Shown: positions 47,329 to 55,714 of the stretch, piece by piece
Layout: each line of letters starts with the position of its first letter
How positions within the stretch are numbered: the stretch's first letter is position 1
Assembly (NCBI GenBank): GCA_946551795.1
Contig: CAMNRF010000006.1
Location: forward strand, 1 to 55,919
Length of the DNA stretch: 55,919 nt
Reading direction: 5' to 3'
From: an uncultured Oscillibacter sp.
GTDB lineage: Bacteria; Bacillota; Clostridia; Oscillospirales; Oscillospiraceae
The notes under the pieces: generated by a model
Seen by the model: only the letters and a program-made list of their open reading frames with translations
Database searches by the model: none
What the model was told of the DNA's origin: nothing
Translations under genes and position numbers: made by a program

Positions 47329-47385
47329 AAAGTAAGGTAAAAGTAAGGACGGGAGAAAGTTAAAGTCAGGTTGACGCTGTACCAT
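47329..47385 (+). promoter_or_regulatory. Phased direct repeats in front of the LanFEG-type operon
   Basis: AAAGTAAGG occurs at 47329 and 47340, and AAAGTCAGG at 47362: offsets of 11 and 22 bases, one and two helical turns. The last copy ends ten bases before a TACCAT -10 (47380-47385) that lacks a good -35. This is the usual design of an OmpR-class activator site, here most likely for the adjacent regulator. The gap (47262-47408) also carries the divergent regulator promoter. Confidence 0.65.
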
Positions 47386-47408
47386 AGGGGGAGAAAGGAG
47401 ATGTGCCT

Positions 47409-48173
47409 ATGGACTGCATCATCACAACAGACCAGCTGACGAAACAATACAAAAATTTTACCTCCGTCAACAATTTGTCGCTCCATGTCCGCAGGGGCAG
47501 TATTTATGGTTTCCTTGGCCCCAACGGAGCAGGCAAATCCACCACCATGAAAATGCTCCTGGGGCTGACCGCCCCCACGAAGGGGCGGTTCACCATTGAC
47601 GGGAAGCCGTTTCCGGATGACCGGCTGGAGATCCTGCGGGAGATCGGCTCCTTCATTGAGGCCCCCTCGTTCTACGCCAACCTGACAGGCCGGGAAAACC
47701 TGGACGTGATCCGCCGGATTTTGGGGCTGGGTCAAAACGCCGTGGAGGAGGCCCTGGAGCTGGTGGGGCTGTCAGAGTTTGGTGACCGCCTCGCGAAAAA
47801 GTATTCCCTCGGCATGAAACAGCGGCTTGGCCTGGCCGGGGCTCTGCTGGGCCGTCCGCCCATCCTCATCCTGGACGAGCCGACCAACGGCCTCGACCCC
47901 TCCGGCATCCATGAGATCCGCAATCTGGTGAAGTCCCTGCCCGGCCTGTACGACTGCACCATCCTCATTTCCTCCCATATGCTGTCGGAAATCGAGCTGA
48001 TGGCGGACGACATCGGCATCCTCAATCATGGGCGACTGCTGTTCGAGGGCAGCCTGGAGGACCTGCGGCACAGCGCGCGGCAGGCGGAAATGTCCGCCGA
48101 CAACCTGGAGGAGGTGTTCCTCTCCATCGTGGAGCAGGACAACGCCGTGAGACAGCGGAGGACAAAGCTATGA
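47409..48173 (+). CDS. LanF/BcrA-type ABC transporter ATPase
   Basis: 254 residues, single nucleotide-binding domain: Walker A GPNGAGKST, signature YSLGMKQRLGLA, Walker B ILILDEPTNGLDPSG, and switch His in ISSHMLSEIE. The LGPNGAGKSTTMKMLLGL pattern and the tail DNLEEVFLSIVEQ are those of bacitracin/lantibiotic self-protection ATPases. ATG at 47409 is eight bases after AAGGAG. It overlaps the first permease by four bases. Confidence 0.93.
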   Translation: MDCIITTDQLTKQYKNFTSVNNLSLHVRRGSIYGFLGPNGAGKSTTMKMLLGLTAPTKGRFTIDGKPFPDDRLEILREIGSFIEAPSFYANLTGRENLDVIRRILGLGQNAVEEALELVGLSEFGDRLAKKYSLGMKQRLGLAGALLGRPPILILDEPTNGLDPSGIHEIRNLVKSLPGLYDCTILISSHMLSEIELMADDIGILNHGRLLFEGSLEDLRHSARQAEMSADNLEEVFLSIVEQDNAVRQRRTKL

Positions 48174-48895
48174 GGGCGCTGATGATCGAACTGCGGAAAG
48201 AGAAGCGGACTGGGGTAATCCCGGTGCTGCCGGCCGTCGGCGTTTTGGGCGCGGCCTATGCCTTTGTCAATTTTCTTGTCCGGAAAGATACGCTTCTCAA
48301 TCTGCCCCTTAACCCGATGGACGTACTGCTGACCCAGCTTTACGGCATGATCATGGTCCTGAACCTGTTCGGTATCGTGGTCGCCGCCTGCATGGTCTAC
48401 AATATGGAATTCAAGGGCGGCGCAATCAAAAAAATGTATATGCTTCCCATGAGCGTACCAGGGATGTATCTCTGCAAATTCCTGATCTTGACCGTTATGC
48501 TCTTCGCGGCGGTGGCTCTGGAAAATCTGGTGCTCATGAAAATCGGTATGAGCGATCTGCCGCAGGGGACGTTTGAGCTGGGGACGCTGCTCCGCTTTGC
48601 GGGGTATTCGTTTCTCACCTCCATGCCGGTGCTGTCCTTTATGGTGCTGATTTCCTCCCGCTTTGAAAATATGTGGGTTCCCCTTGGCGTGGGAGTTGCC
48701 GGTTTTTTAAGCGGGATGGCCCTGGCCTCGTCAGCCGCGGCGGTTTTGATGGTGCATCCGTTCATTGTGATGTTTAGGCCGGCGGTGGCTATGAGCGCAC
48801 AGCCGGATACGCTGGCGGTGCTGTTCGCTCTGGCCGAAACGCTCCTTTTTCTCGGCCTTGGGCTGTGGATGGCCAAAAATCTCCGCTATGAGTAA
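48170..48895 (+). CDS. LanE-type ABC-2 permease
   Basis: A 241-residue permease with about six membrane segments, beginning RALMIELRKEKRTGVIPVLPAVG and containing the characteristic NMEFKGGAIKKMYMLPMSVPGMYLCKFL loop of lantibiotic-immunity permeases. It overlaps the ATPase gene by four bases and precedes a second permease, giving the LanF-LanE-LanG order. Such complexes expel antimicrobial peptides from the membrane. Confidence 0.88.
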   Translation: MRALMIELRKEKRTGVIPVLPAVGVLGAAYAFVNFLVRKDTLLNLPLNPMDVLLTQLYGMIMVLNLFGIVVAACMVYNMEFKGGAIKKMYMLPMSVPGMYLCKFLILTVMLFAAVALENLVLMKIGMSDLPQGTFELGTLLRFAGYSFLTSMPVLSFMVLISSRFENMWVPLGVGVAGFLSGMALASSAAAVLMVHPFIVMFRPAVAMSAQPDTLAVLFALAETLLFLGLGLWMAKNLRYE

Positions 48896-48908
48896 AAGGA
48901 GGATTTGC

Positions 48909-49673
48909 ATGAATTTTTTTGATTTGCTCAGCATCGAGTTTATGAAAGTGAAACGCTCGAAGATGGTCCCCCTGATCTTTGCCGCCCCGCTGCTGGTCGT
49001 GGCCTCCGGGGTGGCGTCTCTCAGCCGGTACTTCACACCGGAGTACACCAACGCATGGCCCGCTATGTTCATTCAAAGCGCCCTGGTCTACGCCTACTAT
49101 CTGCTGCCGTTCAGCATGATCGTGGCCTGTGTCATGATCGCGGGCCGGGAGACGCAGAACAACGGCATCCTGAAAATGCTGGCCCTGCCGGTCAGCCGAA
49201 ACATCCTTTCCCTGGCAAAGTTTTTCGTTCTGATGTTCTATCTGTTCATGGAAATGGTTGTCTTTCTGGCGGTGTTCATAGCCGCCGGTATGGTGGCTAC
49301 CTCAACAATGGGCATTACAGAAGCCTTGCCCATTCTCTACCTCTTAAAGTGGTGTATCGGGCTGTTTCTGACGATGCTTCCGAGCCTCGCGGCGATGTGG
49401 GCGATCACAGTATTGTTTGAAAAGCCTCTGCTTTCAGTAGGACTCAATTTGCTGCTGGTGATTCCCGGCGTCCTGGCCGCCAACACGCCGCTCTGGATCA
49501 TTTATCCCTACTGTTACAGCGGCTATCTGGTGTCCTGCTCCCTGCATGATTTTACAGCGGAAACATCAAGCGCCGCTTTTGCCTTGATGCCGTTCCTGCC
49601 CTGTGCAGCCGCTGTATTCGCTGTTCTGCTTGCCCTGTCGGTCACACAATTTGGAAAAAAGGAAATGAGGTAA
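48909..49673 (+). CDS. LanG-type ABC-2 permease
   Basis: A 254-residue permease with six predicted membrane segments, starting MNFFDLLSIEFMKVKRSKM, with the loop AGRETQNNGILKMLALPVSRNILSLAKF paralogous to the loop of the first permease. The ATG at 48909 is seven bases after AAAGGAGG; the upstream frame overlapping the first permease is discarded. Partner of the preceding permease. Confidence 0.88.
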   Translation: MNFFDLLSIEFMKVKRSKMVPLIFAAPLLVVASGVASLSRYFTPEYTNAWPAMFIQSALVYAYYLLPFSMIVACVMIAGRETQNNGILKMLALPVSRNILSLAKFFVLMFYLFMEMVVFLAVFIAAGMVATSTMGITEALPILYLLKWCIGLFLTMLPSLAAMWAITVLFEKPLLSVGLNLLLVIPGVLAANTPLWIIYPYCYSGYLVSCSLHDFTAETSSAAFALMPFLPCAAAVFAVLLALSVTQFGKKEMR

Positions 49674-49677
49674 TTGT

Positions 49678-49977
49678 ATGGAAGTCACGAAAAGTAAGCA
49701 AAAGCTCAGTCTGGCGGCGCTGATTGTCAGTCTGCTGCCGCTTCTCACCCTTGTCCCGGTGTTTCTGAAAATTACCCTGCCGGATGGTGTACGCACAGTT
49801 TGGTCAGGCTGCAACATCGCCCTTGTGCTGTCGGGCCTCCTGCTCTCCGTAATCTGTGTGAAGAGCGGGGAAAGCCGGAGCGTCGTCAATATTGTGTCCA
49901 CGGTTATCAGCGCGGGGCTGGTACTGATGATGCTGGGGATTGCCGTCCTTGCCCTGGTTCTCAATTTCCTGCGGTAA
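49678..49977 (+). CDS. Small three-helix membrane protein of the LanFEG operon
   Basis: 99 residues with three hydrophobic segments (about 10-30, 45-62, 75-97), four bases after the LanG gene behind GAGGTAATTG. No family is recognised. Position at the end of an immunity-transporter operon suggests an accessory immunity peptide, by context only. Confidence 0.75.
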   Translation: MEVTKSKQKLSLAALIVSLLPLLTLVPVFLKITLPDGVRTVWSGCNIALVLSGLLLSVICVKSGESRSVVNIVSTVISAGLVLMMLGIAVLALVLNFLR

Positions 49978-50001
49978 TGTTGTTTTCTCGGCAGCACAGG
50001 C

Positions 50002-50031
50002 TTGCATTTGTAAGGACTTTCGAATTATACT
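50002..50031 (+). promoter_or_regulatory. Promoter of the second two-component system
   Basis: TTGCAT (50002-50007) and TATACT (50026-50031) with an 18-base spacer lie in the 88-base gap ahead of the response regulator. Confidence 0.55.
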
Positions 50032-50065
50032 ATGGCATATCCCAAACATGGAAAGAAGGTTCCGC

Positions 50066-50761
50066 ATGAGCAAGCTGCTGCTGTTGGAGGATGATTTGAG
50101 CCTGATCAATGGGCTCTCCTTTGCTTTTCAAAAGGCGGGCCATAAAGTGGAGGTTGCCCGCACGCTCCATGAAGCTGAAAACCTCTGGCAAGAGAGTACG
50201 TATGATCTGCTGGTTTTGGATGTCTCCCTCCCGGACGGCTCCGGTTTCGAGTTCTGCAAAAAGGTCCGGCAGACCTCCCAGGTCCCCATCATTTTTCTCA
50301 CCGCCTCGGACACGGAGACCAGCATCATCATGGGCCTGGACATGGGCGGCGATGACTACATTACAAAACCGTTCAAGCTGGCGGTCCTCATGTCCAGGAT
50401 CAACGCCATCCTCCGCAGGAGCCGGCATTTTCAGCAGACGCCCGGGGAATTGTGTTCCAATGGGATCACCCTCCACCTGCTGGAGGGCCGGGCCTATAAA
50501 AACGGCGTTCTTGTGGAGCTGACGGCGGCGGAGTACAGGCTCCTGCGGTTTTTCATGGAGCGGCCCGGCGTCATTCTCTCCGCGGAACAGATCATGGGCA
50601 ATCTGTGGGACTGCGACGGTAACTTTGTGGACGGCAATACGCTGGCGGTCTATATCCGCCGCCTGCGGGCAAAGATCGAGGACGACCCCGCCAGACCGGC
50701 GCGGATCATCACCATTCGCCGCATGGGATATAAATGGAACGCGGGAGGCGGGACGGAATGA
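50066..50761 (+). CDS. OmpR-family response regulator (second system)
   Basis: 231 residues: receiver with LLEDD acidic pair, phospho-acceptor Asp 52 (LLVLDVSLPDGSGFEF), DDYITKPFKLAVL switch, and OmpR winged helix (GNTLAVYIRRLRAKIEDDP...TIRRMGYKWN). Typical of BceR-like regulators that sit beside peptide-antibiotic ABC transporters. The ATG at 50066 follows GAAAGAAGG; earlier in-frame starts run back through the preceding gene. Overlaps the kinase by four bases (ATGA). Confidence 0.95.
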   Translation: MSKLLLLEDDLSLINGLSFAFQKAGHKVEVARTLHEAENLWQESTYDLLVLDVSLPDGSGFEFCKKVRQTSQVPIIFLTASDTETSIIMGLDMGGDDYITKPFKLAVLMSRINAILRRSRHFQQTPGELCSNGITLHLLEGRAYKNGVLVELTAAEYRLLRFFMERPGVILSAEQIMGNLWDCDGNFVDGNTLAVYIRRLRAKIEDDPARPARIITIRRMGYKWNAGGGTE

Positions 50762-51684
50762 ACTGGCTGACGCTTTTGCTTTCCTGCGCCCTGTGCGGCA
50801 TGGGAGCTGCCCTGGGGATGGCTGTCCGCCGCCTGCGTTTGCAGGAGCAGAGCATGGAAAATGCCGCCGCCCGCATCCGGGAGTACCTTCTGGACCGGCG
50901 GAAGGGCGGCATTGAGTGCGATGAGGAAGGGGCCATGTATCACCTGTTCCACGAGGTCAACTCCCTGGTGACCATTGCGGACGCCCACGTCGACAGCGAA
51001 CGGCAGGCCAGGGAATTTCTGCGGGACACCATCTCGGACATCTCCCATCAAATCAAAACGCCCATCGCCGCGCTGAACATTTACAACGGGATTCTCCAGC
51101 AGGAGGCGGAGGACACCGCCACCGTCCAGAAGTTCACAGCTCTCTCGGAGCAGGAGCTGGACCGGATCGAATCCCTGGTGCAGAGCCTCCTAAAGATGGC
51201 CCGGCTGGACGCGGGGGTAATCATCCTGGAGCAGCTGCCGGAAAATATTTCGGAGCTTTTGGAACATATCAAGGGGCAGTATTCCTTCCGGGCCGAACAG
51301 GAGGGAAAGGAGATCGGCCTGGAGGGGGACGAACAGGCCGTTCTTACCTGTGACCGGGTATGGCTGACCGAGGCCATTGGAAATCTGGTCAAAAACGCCC
51401 TGGATCACACCCACCAGGGGGACCATATTCTGATCCGGTGGCAGCAGTCGCCATGTCTGACCACAATCTCTGTGGAGGACACGGGAAGCGGTATCCACCC
51501 CGAGGACCTGTACCATATCTTCAAGCGGTTTTACCGCAGCCGGTTTTCCAAGGACACCCAGGGCGTCGGTCTGGGCCTGCCCCTGGCGAAATCCATCATC
51601 GAGGCCCACCAGGGCAGTATTGAGGTTTACAGTGAGCTGGGACACGGAACAACCTTTACAATCAATTTTCCCCAAACAGCCTGA
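50758..51684 (+). CDS. Histidine kinase with one N-terminal membrane helix (second system)
   Basis: 308 residues. Only one membrane helix is evident (about 3-22) and no extracytoplasmic sensor, then a helical linker, H-box ISDISHQIKTPIAALNIY with His 97, N-box GNLVKNALDHT, and G-boxes DTGSGIHPEDL and GVGLGLPLAKSIIEAH. A kinase this small probably takes its signal from the transporter or another membrane protein, as BceS-type kinases do, rather than sensing a ligand itself. It is followed by the ATPase/permease pair after a 195-base control gap. Confidence 0.93.
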   Translation: MNWLTLLLSCALCGMGAALGMAVRRLRLQEQSMENAAARIREYLLDRRKGGIECDEEGAMYHLFHEVNSLVTIADAHVDSERQAREFLRDTISDISHQIKTPIAALNIYNGILQQEAEDTATVQKFTALSEQELDRIESLVQSLLKMARLDAGVIILEQLPENISELLEHIKGQYSFRAEQEGKEIGLEGDEQAVLTCDRVWLTEAIGNLVKNALDHTHQGDHILIRWQQSPCLTTISVEDTGSGIHPEDLYHIFKRFYRSRFSKDTQGVGLGLPLAKSIIEAHQGSIEVYSELGHGTTFTINFPQTA

Positions 51685-51788
51685 AAGCTGTATCCAGGCT
51701 TCGCTGCCGCCGCTTTGGCTTGGATTACCTCCAGTTTACCAGAGCGAGATAAGGTTCTTTTGCTTACTTTTCTTTCAAGAAACGCAAG

Positions 51789-51841
51789 TGACAAAATTGT
51801 CATCCGCAATTCATCTGAGCGTAAGGTTTGAGTGCTATGAT
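51789..51841 (+). promoter_or_regulatory. Control region of the second ABC transporter
   Basis: A perfect 14-bp palindrome, TGACAAAATTGTCA (51789-51802), lies upstream of a TATGAT -10 (51836-51841) that has no consensus -35, as expected for activator-dependent transcription by the adjacent response regulator. Confidence 0.5.
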
Positions 51842-51879
51842 GCTCATACAGTCCAAGAAAAGAAAGGAGCATCACAGGT

Positions 51880-52563
51880 ATGGATTTGCTGCGAGTAGAA
51901 CATATCTGCAAAACTTACGGCAGCGGCGAGGCGGCGGTGCACGCCCTGAAGGACGTCAGCTTCTCGGTTCCCAAAGGGGAGTTTGTGGCGATTGTGGGTG
52001 AATCCGGCTCTGGTAAAAGTACACTGCTGAACATGATCGGCGCTCTGGACACTCCCACCTCCGGCAGGGTTTTCATCAACGGAAAGAACACCTTTGCCAT
52101 GAAGGAGAAGGCCCTCACCATCTTCCGCCGGAGGAACATCGGCTTTATCTTCCAGGCGTTCAACCTGATCCCGGAACTGAGTGTGGAGCAGAACATGATC
52201 TTCCCCCTGCTGCTGGACCACCAGCGGCCCAACAGGCGGTATCTGGAGGAGCTGCTGAGCGTCCTGGGCCTGGAACAGCGGCGGAACCATCTGCCCAGCC
52301 AGCTCTCCGGCGGACAGCAGCAGCGGGTGGCCATCGGGCGGGCGCTGATGACCCGGCCCTCCCTGGTGCTGGCTGACGAGCCCACCGGCAACCTGGATTC
52401 CCAAAACAGCGGCGAGGTGCTGGCCCTGTTGAAGGAGACCGCCCGGCAGTATGAGCAGACAGTCATCATGATTACCCACAACCCCAGCATCGCCCACACC
52501 GCGGACCGGGTGTTCCGGGTGTCTGACGGCGTGCTGACCGACCTCGGGGGGTGCCGGACATGA
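51880..52563 (+). CDS. ABC transporter ATPase of the MacB/BceA type
   Basis: 227 residues: Walker A GESGSGKST, signature LSGGQQQRVAIGRAL, Walker B LVLADEPTGNLDSQ, switch His ITHNPSIA. The DEPTGNLD motif and the HALKDVSFSVPKGEFVAIVGESG start are those of LolD/MacB/BceA ATPases that pair with FtsX-type permeases. The ATG is nine bases after GAAAGGAGC. It overlaps the permease gene by four bases. Confidence 0.95.
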   Translation: MDLLRVEHICKTYGSGEAAVHALKDVSFSVPKGEFVAIVGESGSGKSTLLNMIGALDTPTSGRVFINGKNTFAMKEKALTIFRRRNIGFIFQAFNLIPELSVEQNMIFPLLLDHQRPNRRYLEELLSVLGLEQRRNHLPSQLSGGQQQRVAIGRALMTRPSLVLADEPTGNLDSQNSGEVLALLKETARQYEQTVIMITHNPSIAHTADRVFRVSDGVLTDLGGCRT

Positions 52564-54380
52564 AAAGCTATTTGAGCCTGATCCCCATCTCCGCCAGGCG
52601 GAGGCGGCGGCAAAACCGCATGACCCTGCTGTGCATCATCTTCGCCGTGTTCCTGGTGACGGCAATTTTCAGTGTGGCGGATATGGGCGTCCGCATGGAA
52701 CAGGCCAGATTGACCGAGAAACACGCCCAGGATTTTTCCTTCGGGGCCATCATGGATACCTCTATGGGCCAAACGCTCTTTTTATCCGGCGTGGGGCTGT
52801 TCGTCCTGATCCTGCTTGCGGGCGTGCTGATGATCTCGGGCAGCATCAACAGCACCGTGGCTCAGCGGACAAAGTTTTTCGGGATGATGCGCTGCATCGG
52901 CATGAGCCGCCAGCAGTTAAAGCGGTTTGTGCGGCTGGAGGCCCTCAACTGGTGTAAAACCGCCATTCCCATCGGCGTGGTTCTGGGTACGGTCTGCACA
53001 TGGGTTTTATGCGCCATCCTGCGGTTTGTGGTCAAGGAGGAATTTACCGCCATCCCCCTCTTTGGGATCAGCCCCATCGGAATCATCAGCGGGGTTGTCA
53101 TGGGGCTGGTGACGGTGCTGCTGGCCGCCAGAGCGCCGGCGAAACAGGCGGCGAAGGTCTCTCCCATGGCGGCGGTTTCGGGAAACACAGAGAACACCAG
53201 CCGGGTGCGCCGGCCGGTCCGTGTCGGGGTGCTGCCTATTGAAATCTCCCTGGGCACCCACCACGCGATGTCCGCCAGGAAGAATCTGATCCTGATGACC
53301 GGCTCCTTTGCTTTGAGCATCATCCTGTTTTTGACCTTCTCCGTCCTGCTGGATTTTGTGGGCTATCTGCTGCCCCAGTCTGTTGCCGCCGCCGACATCA
53401 CGATTACCGATGAGGCCGGTGTCACCGGCATCAATTGTATTTCTCCGGAAACGGTAGAGACGATCCGTGGGATGGACGGCGTGAAAAATATTTTTGGAAG
53501 GCGAAGTATCTTTGATGTCCCGGCGGAGCTGGGACAGGAGGGCCTGCCCCGGGTGGTGGACCTGTTCTCCTTTGACGATTTTGACTTAACCGCATTGAAA
53601 AAGGACGGCAGGTTACGAAAGGGCAGCGACCTGTCCAAAGTCTACGGGGACAACGGCTCTGTACTGGTCATCTGCGATCCGGACGCCCCGCTCCGCAAAG
53701 GAGATACCATCCGGGTGGACGGCCAGGCGCTGAGCATTGCGGGACTGTTGAAACACGATCTATTCAGCGAGGACGGCCTCTCCCACGGCAGAGTTTCCAT
53801 CATTGCCTCCAGCGAGACCTTTGTCCGGCTGACCGGCGTGACCGACTACTCCACTGTGATGGTACAGACTGCGGGCGATGTGACAGATGGGGATGTTGCC
53901 GCCATAAGCGGGGTACTGGACGAAGGCACTGCTCTCCGGGATGAGCGGGAAGGGCGCACCTCCGGCACCTATACCGCCTTTGTGCTGTGCGTCTACGGCT
54001 TTTTGGCGATTATCGCGATGGTCACGCTGCTGAACATTATGAACAGCATCTCCATGAGCGTATCCGCTAAGAGCAGGCAGTACGGAGCCATGCGGGCTGT
54101 GGGCATGGAGGGCGGTCAGGTGACCAAAATGATCGCCGCCGAAGCCGTTACCTATGCACTAGCTGGCTGCGTGATCGGGTGCGTTGTGGGCCTTGTGCTT
54201 GGCAGAATGCTATACAGCCTTTTGATTGACGGACGTTTCCCCTATGCGGTATGGACCATCCCGGTTTCCCGCCTGCTCATTGTTGTGGTATTTGTCGCGG
54301 CGGCAACGCTGGCTGCCATTCATGCTCCCGCCAAACGGATGCGGGAGATGGCGGTGACGGAGACCATCAACGAATTGTAA
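52560..54380 (+). CDS. FtsX-domain ABC permease (peptide-antibiotic type)
   Basis: A 606-residue permease with two FtsX-type modules: TM1 near 24-44, then TMs near 77-96, 137-160 and 175-195 with RCIGMSRQQLKRFVRLEALN; a helix near 242-262; an extracytoplasmic domain about 270-460 (beta-rich, FGRRSIFDVPAEL region); and the terminal module with AMRAVGMEGGQVTKMIAAEAVTYALAG. The ATPase-coupling helices are visible in both GMSRQQL and GMEGGQV. It ends in a 17-bp terminator. With the ATPase and the two-component system upstream it forms a sensor-transporter set for bacitracin- or lantibiotic-like peptides; the ligand is not readable. Confidence 0.9.
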   Translation: MKSYLSLIPISARRRRRQNRMTLLCIIFAVFLVTAIFSVADMGVRMEQARLTEKHAQDFSFGAIMDTSMGQTLFLSGVGLFVLILLAGVLMISGSINSTVAQRTKFFGMMRCIGMSRQQLKRFVRLEALNWCKTAIPIGVVLGTVCTWVLCAILRFVVKEEFTAIPLFGISPIGIISGVVMGLVTVLLAARAPAKQAAKVSPMAAVSGNTENTSRVRRPVRVGVLPIEISLGTHHAMSARKNLILMTGSFALSIILFLTFSVLLDFVGYLLPQSVAAADITITDEAGVTGINCISPETVETIRGMDGVKNIFGRRSIFDVPAELGQEGLPRVVDLFSFDDFDLTALKKDGRLRKGSDLSKVYGDNGSVLVICDPDAPLRKGDTIRVDGQALSIAGLLKHDLFSEDGLSHGRVSIIASSETFVRLTGVTDYSTVMVQTAGDVTDGDVAAISGVLDEGTALRDEREGRTSGTYTAFVLCVYGFLAIIAMVTLLNIMNSISMSVSAKSRQYGAMRAVGMEGGQVTKMIAAEAVTYALAGCVIGCVVGLVLGRMLYSLLIDGRFPYAVWTIPVSRLLIVVVFVAAATLAAIHAPAKRMREMAVTETINEL

Positions 54381-54398
54381 AAAGCAAGTCTGAGAAAC

Positions 54399-54450
54399 TG
54401 AAAGAGTGCGTACAGCCTTGACGGGGTTCAGGACTGTACGCACTCTTTCA
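54399..54450. terminator. Hairpin after the FtsX permease
   Basis: A 17-bp perfect stem, TGAAAGAGTGCGTACAG and complement, with an 18-base loop. The T-rich 3' arm rather than a separate U-tract could stop transcription in either direction. Confidence 0.6.
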
Positions 54451-54476
54451 AATATCGACATAAAGGCGCAGGCAGC

Positions 54477-55028
54477 ATGATACGAAAATTGTTTTTTTCA
54501 GCGGTATTGATCCTGGCGATGATTGGTTTCGCAGGGTGTGACGCTGATTTAGGAGCCGGAATCATAAAAGAGCTTGAGAACAATCAAGATGGTATCCGGC
54601 AGGAATTCGGTGAGCTGTGGGACGCTTTCTTAGAGGAAGCCAACGAATGGTCAGAATCCGCTGCGACCTTTTCTATAACAGATGACCATGATTTAGTTGG
54701 AAACCGGGAAAAAGGCGTTGATAATTATGTTGGGACTTACGAAGCGGATTACAGTGAATTTGATGGGAAGGAATACATTTTTGGAGGTACATCACTCAAA
54801 CGGCAAGATGGAAGTGATTTGTGCGCGGTCTATTCTCTCACGATTCAATCCGGTAAGGCCCGGCTATACCGTATGGATGGCTGCGATGAGATAATCCTCG
54901 CGGATACTTCAAAAGAAGGAACATACGAGTTTGCGATTCATGCAGGAAAAAATTTTATTGTCCTGGACGGCACACAATTTACAGGAAGTTTGACGCTGAC
55001 AATTAACCCAGGAAATAGAGAAGAATAA
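54477..55028 (+). CDS. Small lipoprotein, function unknown
   Basis: 183 residues: signal MIRKLFFSAVLILAMIGFAGC (lipobox Cys 21), a helical Glu-rich stretch, then a beta-rich domain with YVGTYEADYSEFDGKEYIFGGTSL and a C-terminal GSLTLTINPG strand. No family is recognised. The codon usage is notably less GC-rich than the genes left of 44 kb. It follows the FtsX permease terminator and may be an accessory immunity lipoprotein, by context. Confidence 0.75.
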   Translation: MIRKLFFSAVLILAMIGFAGCDADLGAGIIKELENNQDGIRQEFGELWDAFLEEANEWSESAATFSITDDHDLVGNREKGVDNYVGTYEADYSEFDGKEYIFGGTSLKRQDGSDLCAVYSLTIQSGKARLYRMDGCDEIILADTSKEGTYEFAIHAGKNFIVLDGTQFTGSLTLTINPGNREE

Positions 55029-55034
55029 TGTTTT

Positions 55035-55196
55035 GTGAGGGACAGCAATCTAAAAACGACACTGAAATCGGGTATCTCCTTTGGGAGTGCGTTGGCAATG
55101 ATTATCAGCTATGTAAACTGGCGCTTTGTCGGCCGGGCAGTCGTTCATGGCCTGATGGGGTGGCTGTATGTGGGCTGCTACATCATCAAATACTAA
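55035..55196 (+). CDS. 53-residue putative membrane protein
   Basis: A GTG-initiated frame of 53 residues with two hydrophobic stretches (SFGSALAMIISYVNW and VVHGLMGWLYVGCYII), seven bases after the lipoprotein stop. The amino-acid pattern (KSGISFGSALAMIISY, HGLMGWLYV) is coherent for a small integral membrane protein and the frame is intact, though the ribosome site (AGAGAAG) is weak. Confidence 0.6.
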   Translation: MRDSNLKTTLKSGISFGSALAMIISYVNWRFVGRAVVHGLMGWLYVGCYIIKY

Positions 55197-55234
55197 AATT
55201 TTAGGACTGCGGCAACAGAGAGGGGGGCAATGCC

Positions 55235-55395
55235 ATGCTGAAAATTGCCTTTTTCTTGTTGGGTGTTTCCATCTGTGTATTTGCCTGGATCATGCTGTGT
55301 GAGCAAGGGCCTTGTGGAGCGGCGTTTTGCTGCTTGGGGTGTTGCTCTGCTTGGCAGTTACCATGTTTTTCCTCCTGTCGGAGTATGCGGATTGA
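55235..55395 (+). pseudogene. Frameshifted small two-helix membrane protein
   Basis: The ATG at 55235 (behind AGAGGGGGG) opens MLKIAFFLLGVSICVFAWIM, a membrane helix; near 55309 the frame must change by one base for the second half, LWSGVLLLGVLLCLAVTMFF then LLSEYAD and a stop at 55393-55395. Each half is a good membrane helix in its own frame, so one base appears to have been lost. A 21-codon frame at 55417-55482 (MNILVALLLLTWAV...) follows without a clear ribosome site. From 55483 to 55547 nothing is recognised. Confidence 0.55.
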
Positions 55396-55547
55396 CCGGC
55401 AGAGCATGATCTGCTTATGAACATTCTGGTGGCGCTGCTTCTTCTGACGTGGGCTGTACGCTTGTATTTCCTGTCATCCTGATCGTTACTCTTTAGCTTA
55501 ACGCCGGTCCTGTAGGGGGTTTCGTAGTTGGCGAGGCACGGACGGCG

Positions 55548-55678
55548 TTTGAAGAGTACATCTTTTCAGAGGGGAACTGATTGCTTATCTGGACTACTAT
55601 AACAACCGCAGAGGCAAACTGAAGCTCAATGGTTTGCCGCCAGCTATCCATAGACGCCAAGCCCTTTCTATCGCGTAA
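55548..55678 (+). pseudogene. IS3-family transposase (OrfB) remnant, C-terminal end only
   Basis: FEEYI at 55548 in one frame and ELIAYLDYYNNRRGKLKLNG...LPPAIHRRQALSIA in another (55574-55678) together match the end of IS3-family transposases (the YLDYYNNKR...LPP.. block). The frame break and the absence of the catalytic DDE region mark it as dead. A right-end-like sequence, GTCCATTATTTGGGG, follows near 55700-55714. Confidence 0.75.
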
Positions 55679-55714
55679 GCCCCTTTCTCTGTTGCCCTTG
55701 TCCATTATTTGGGG

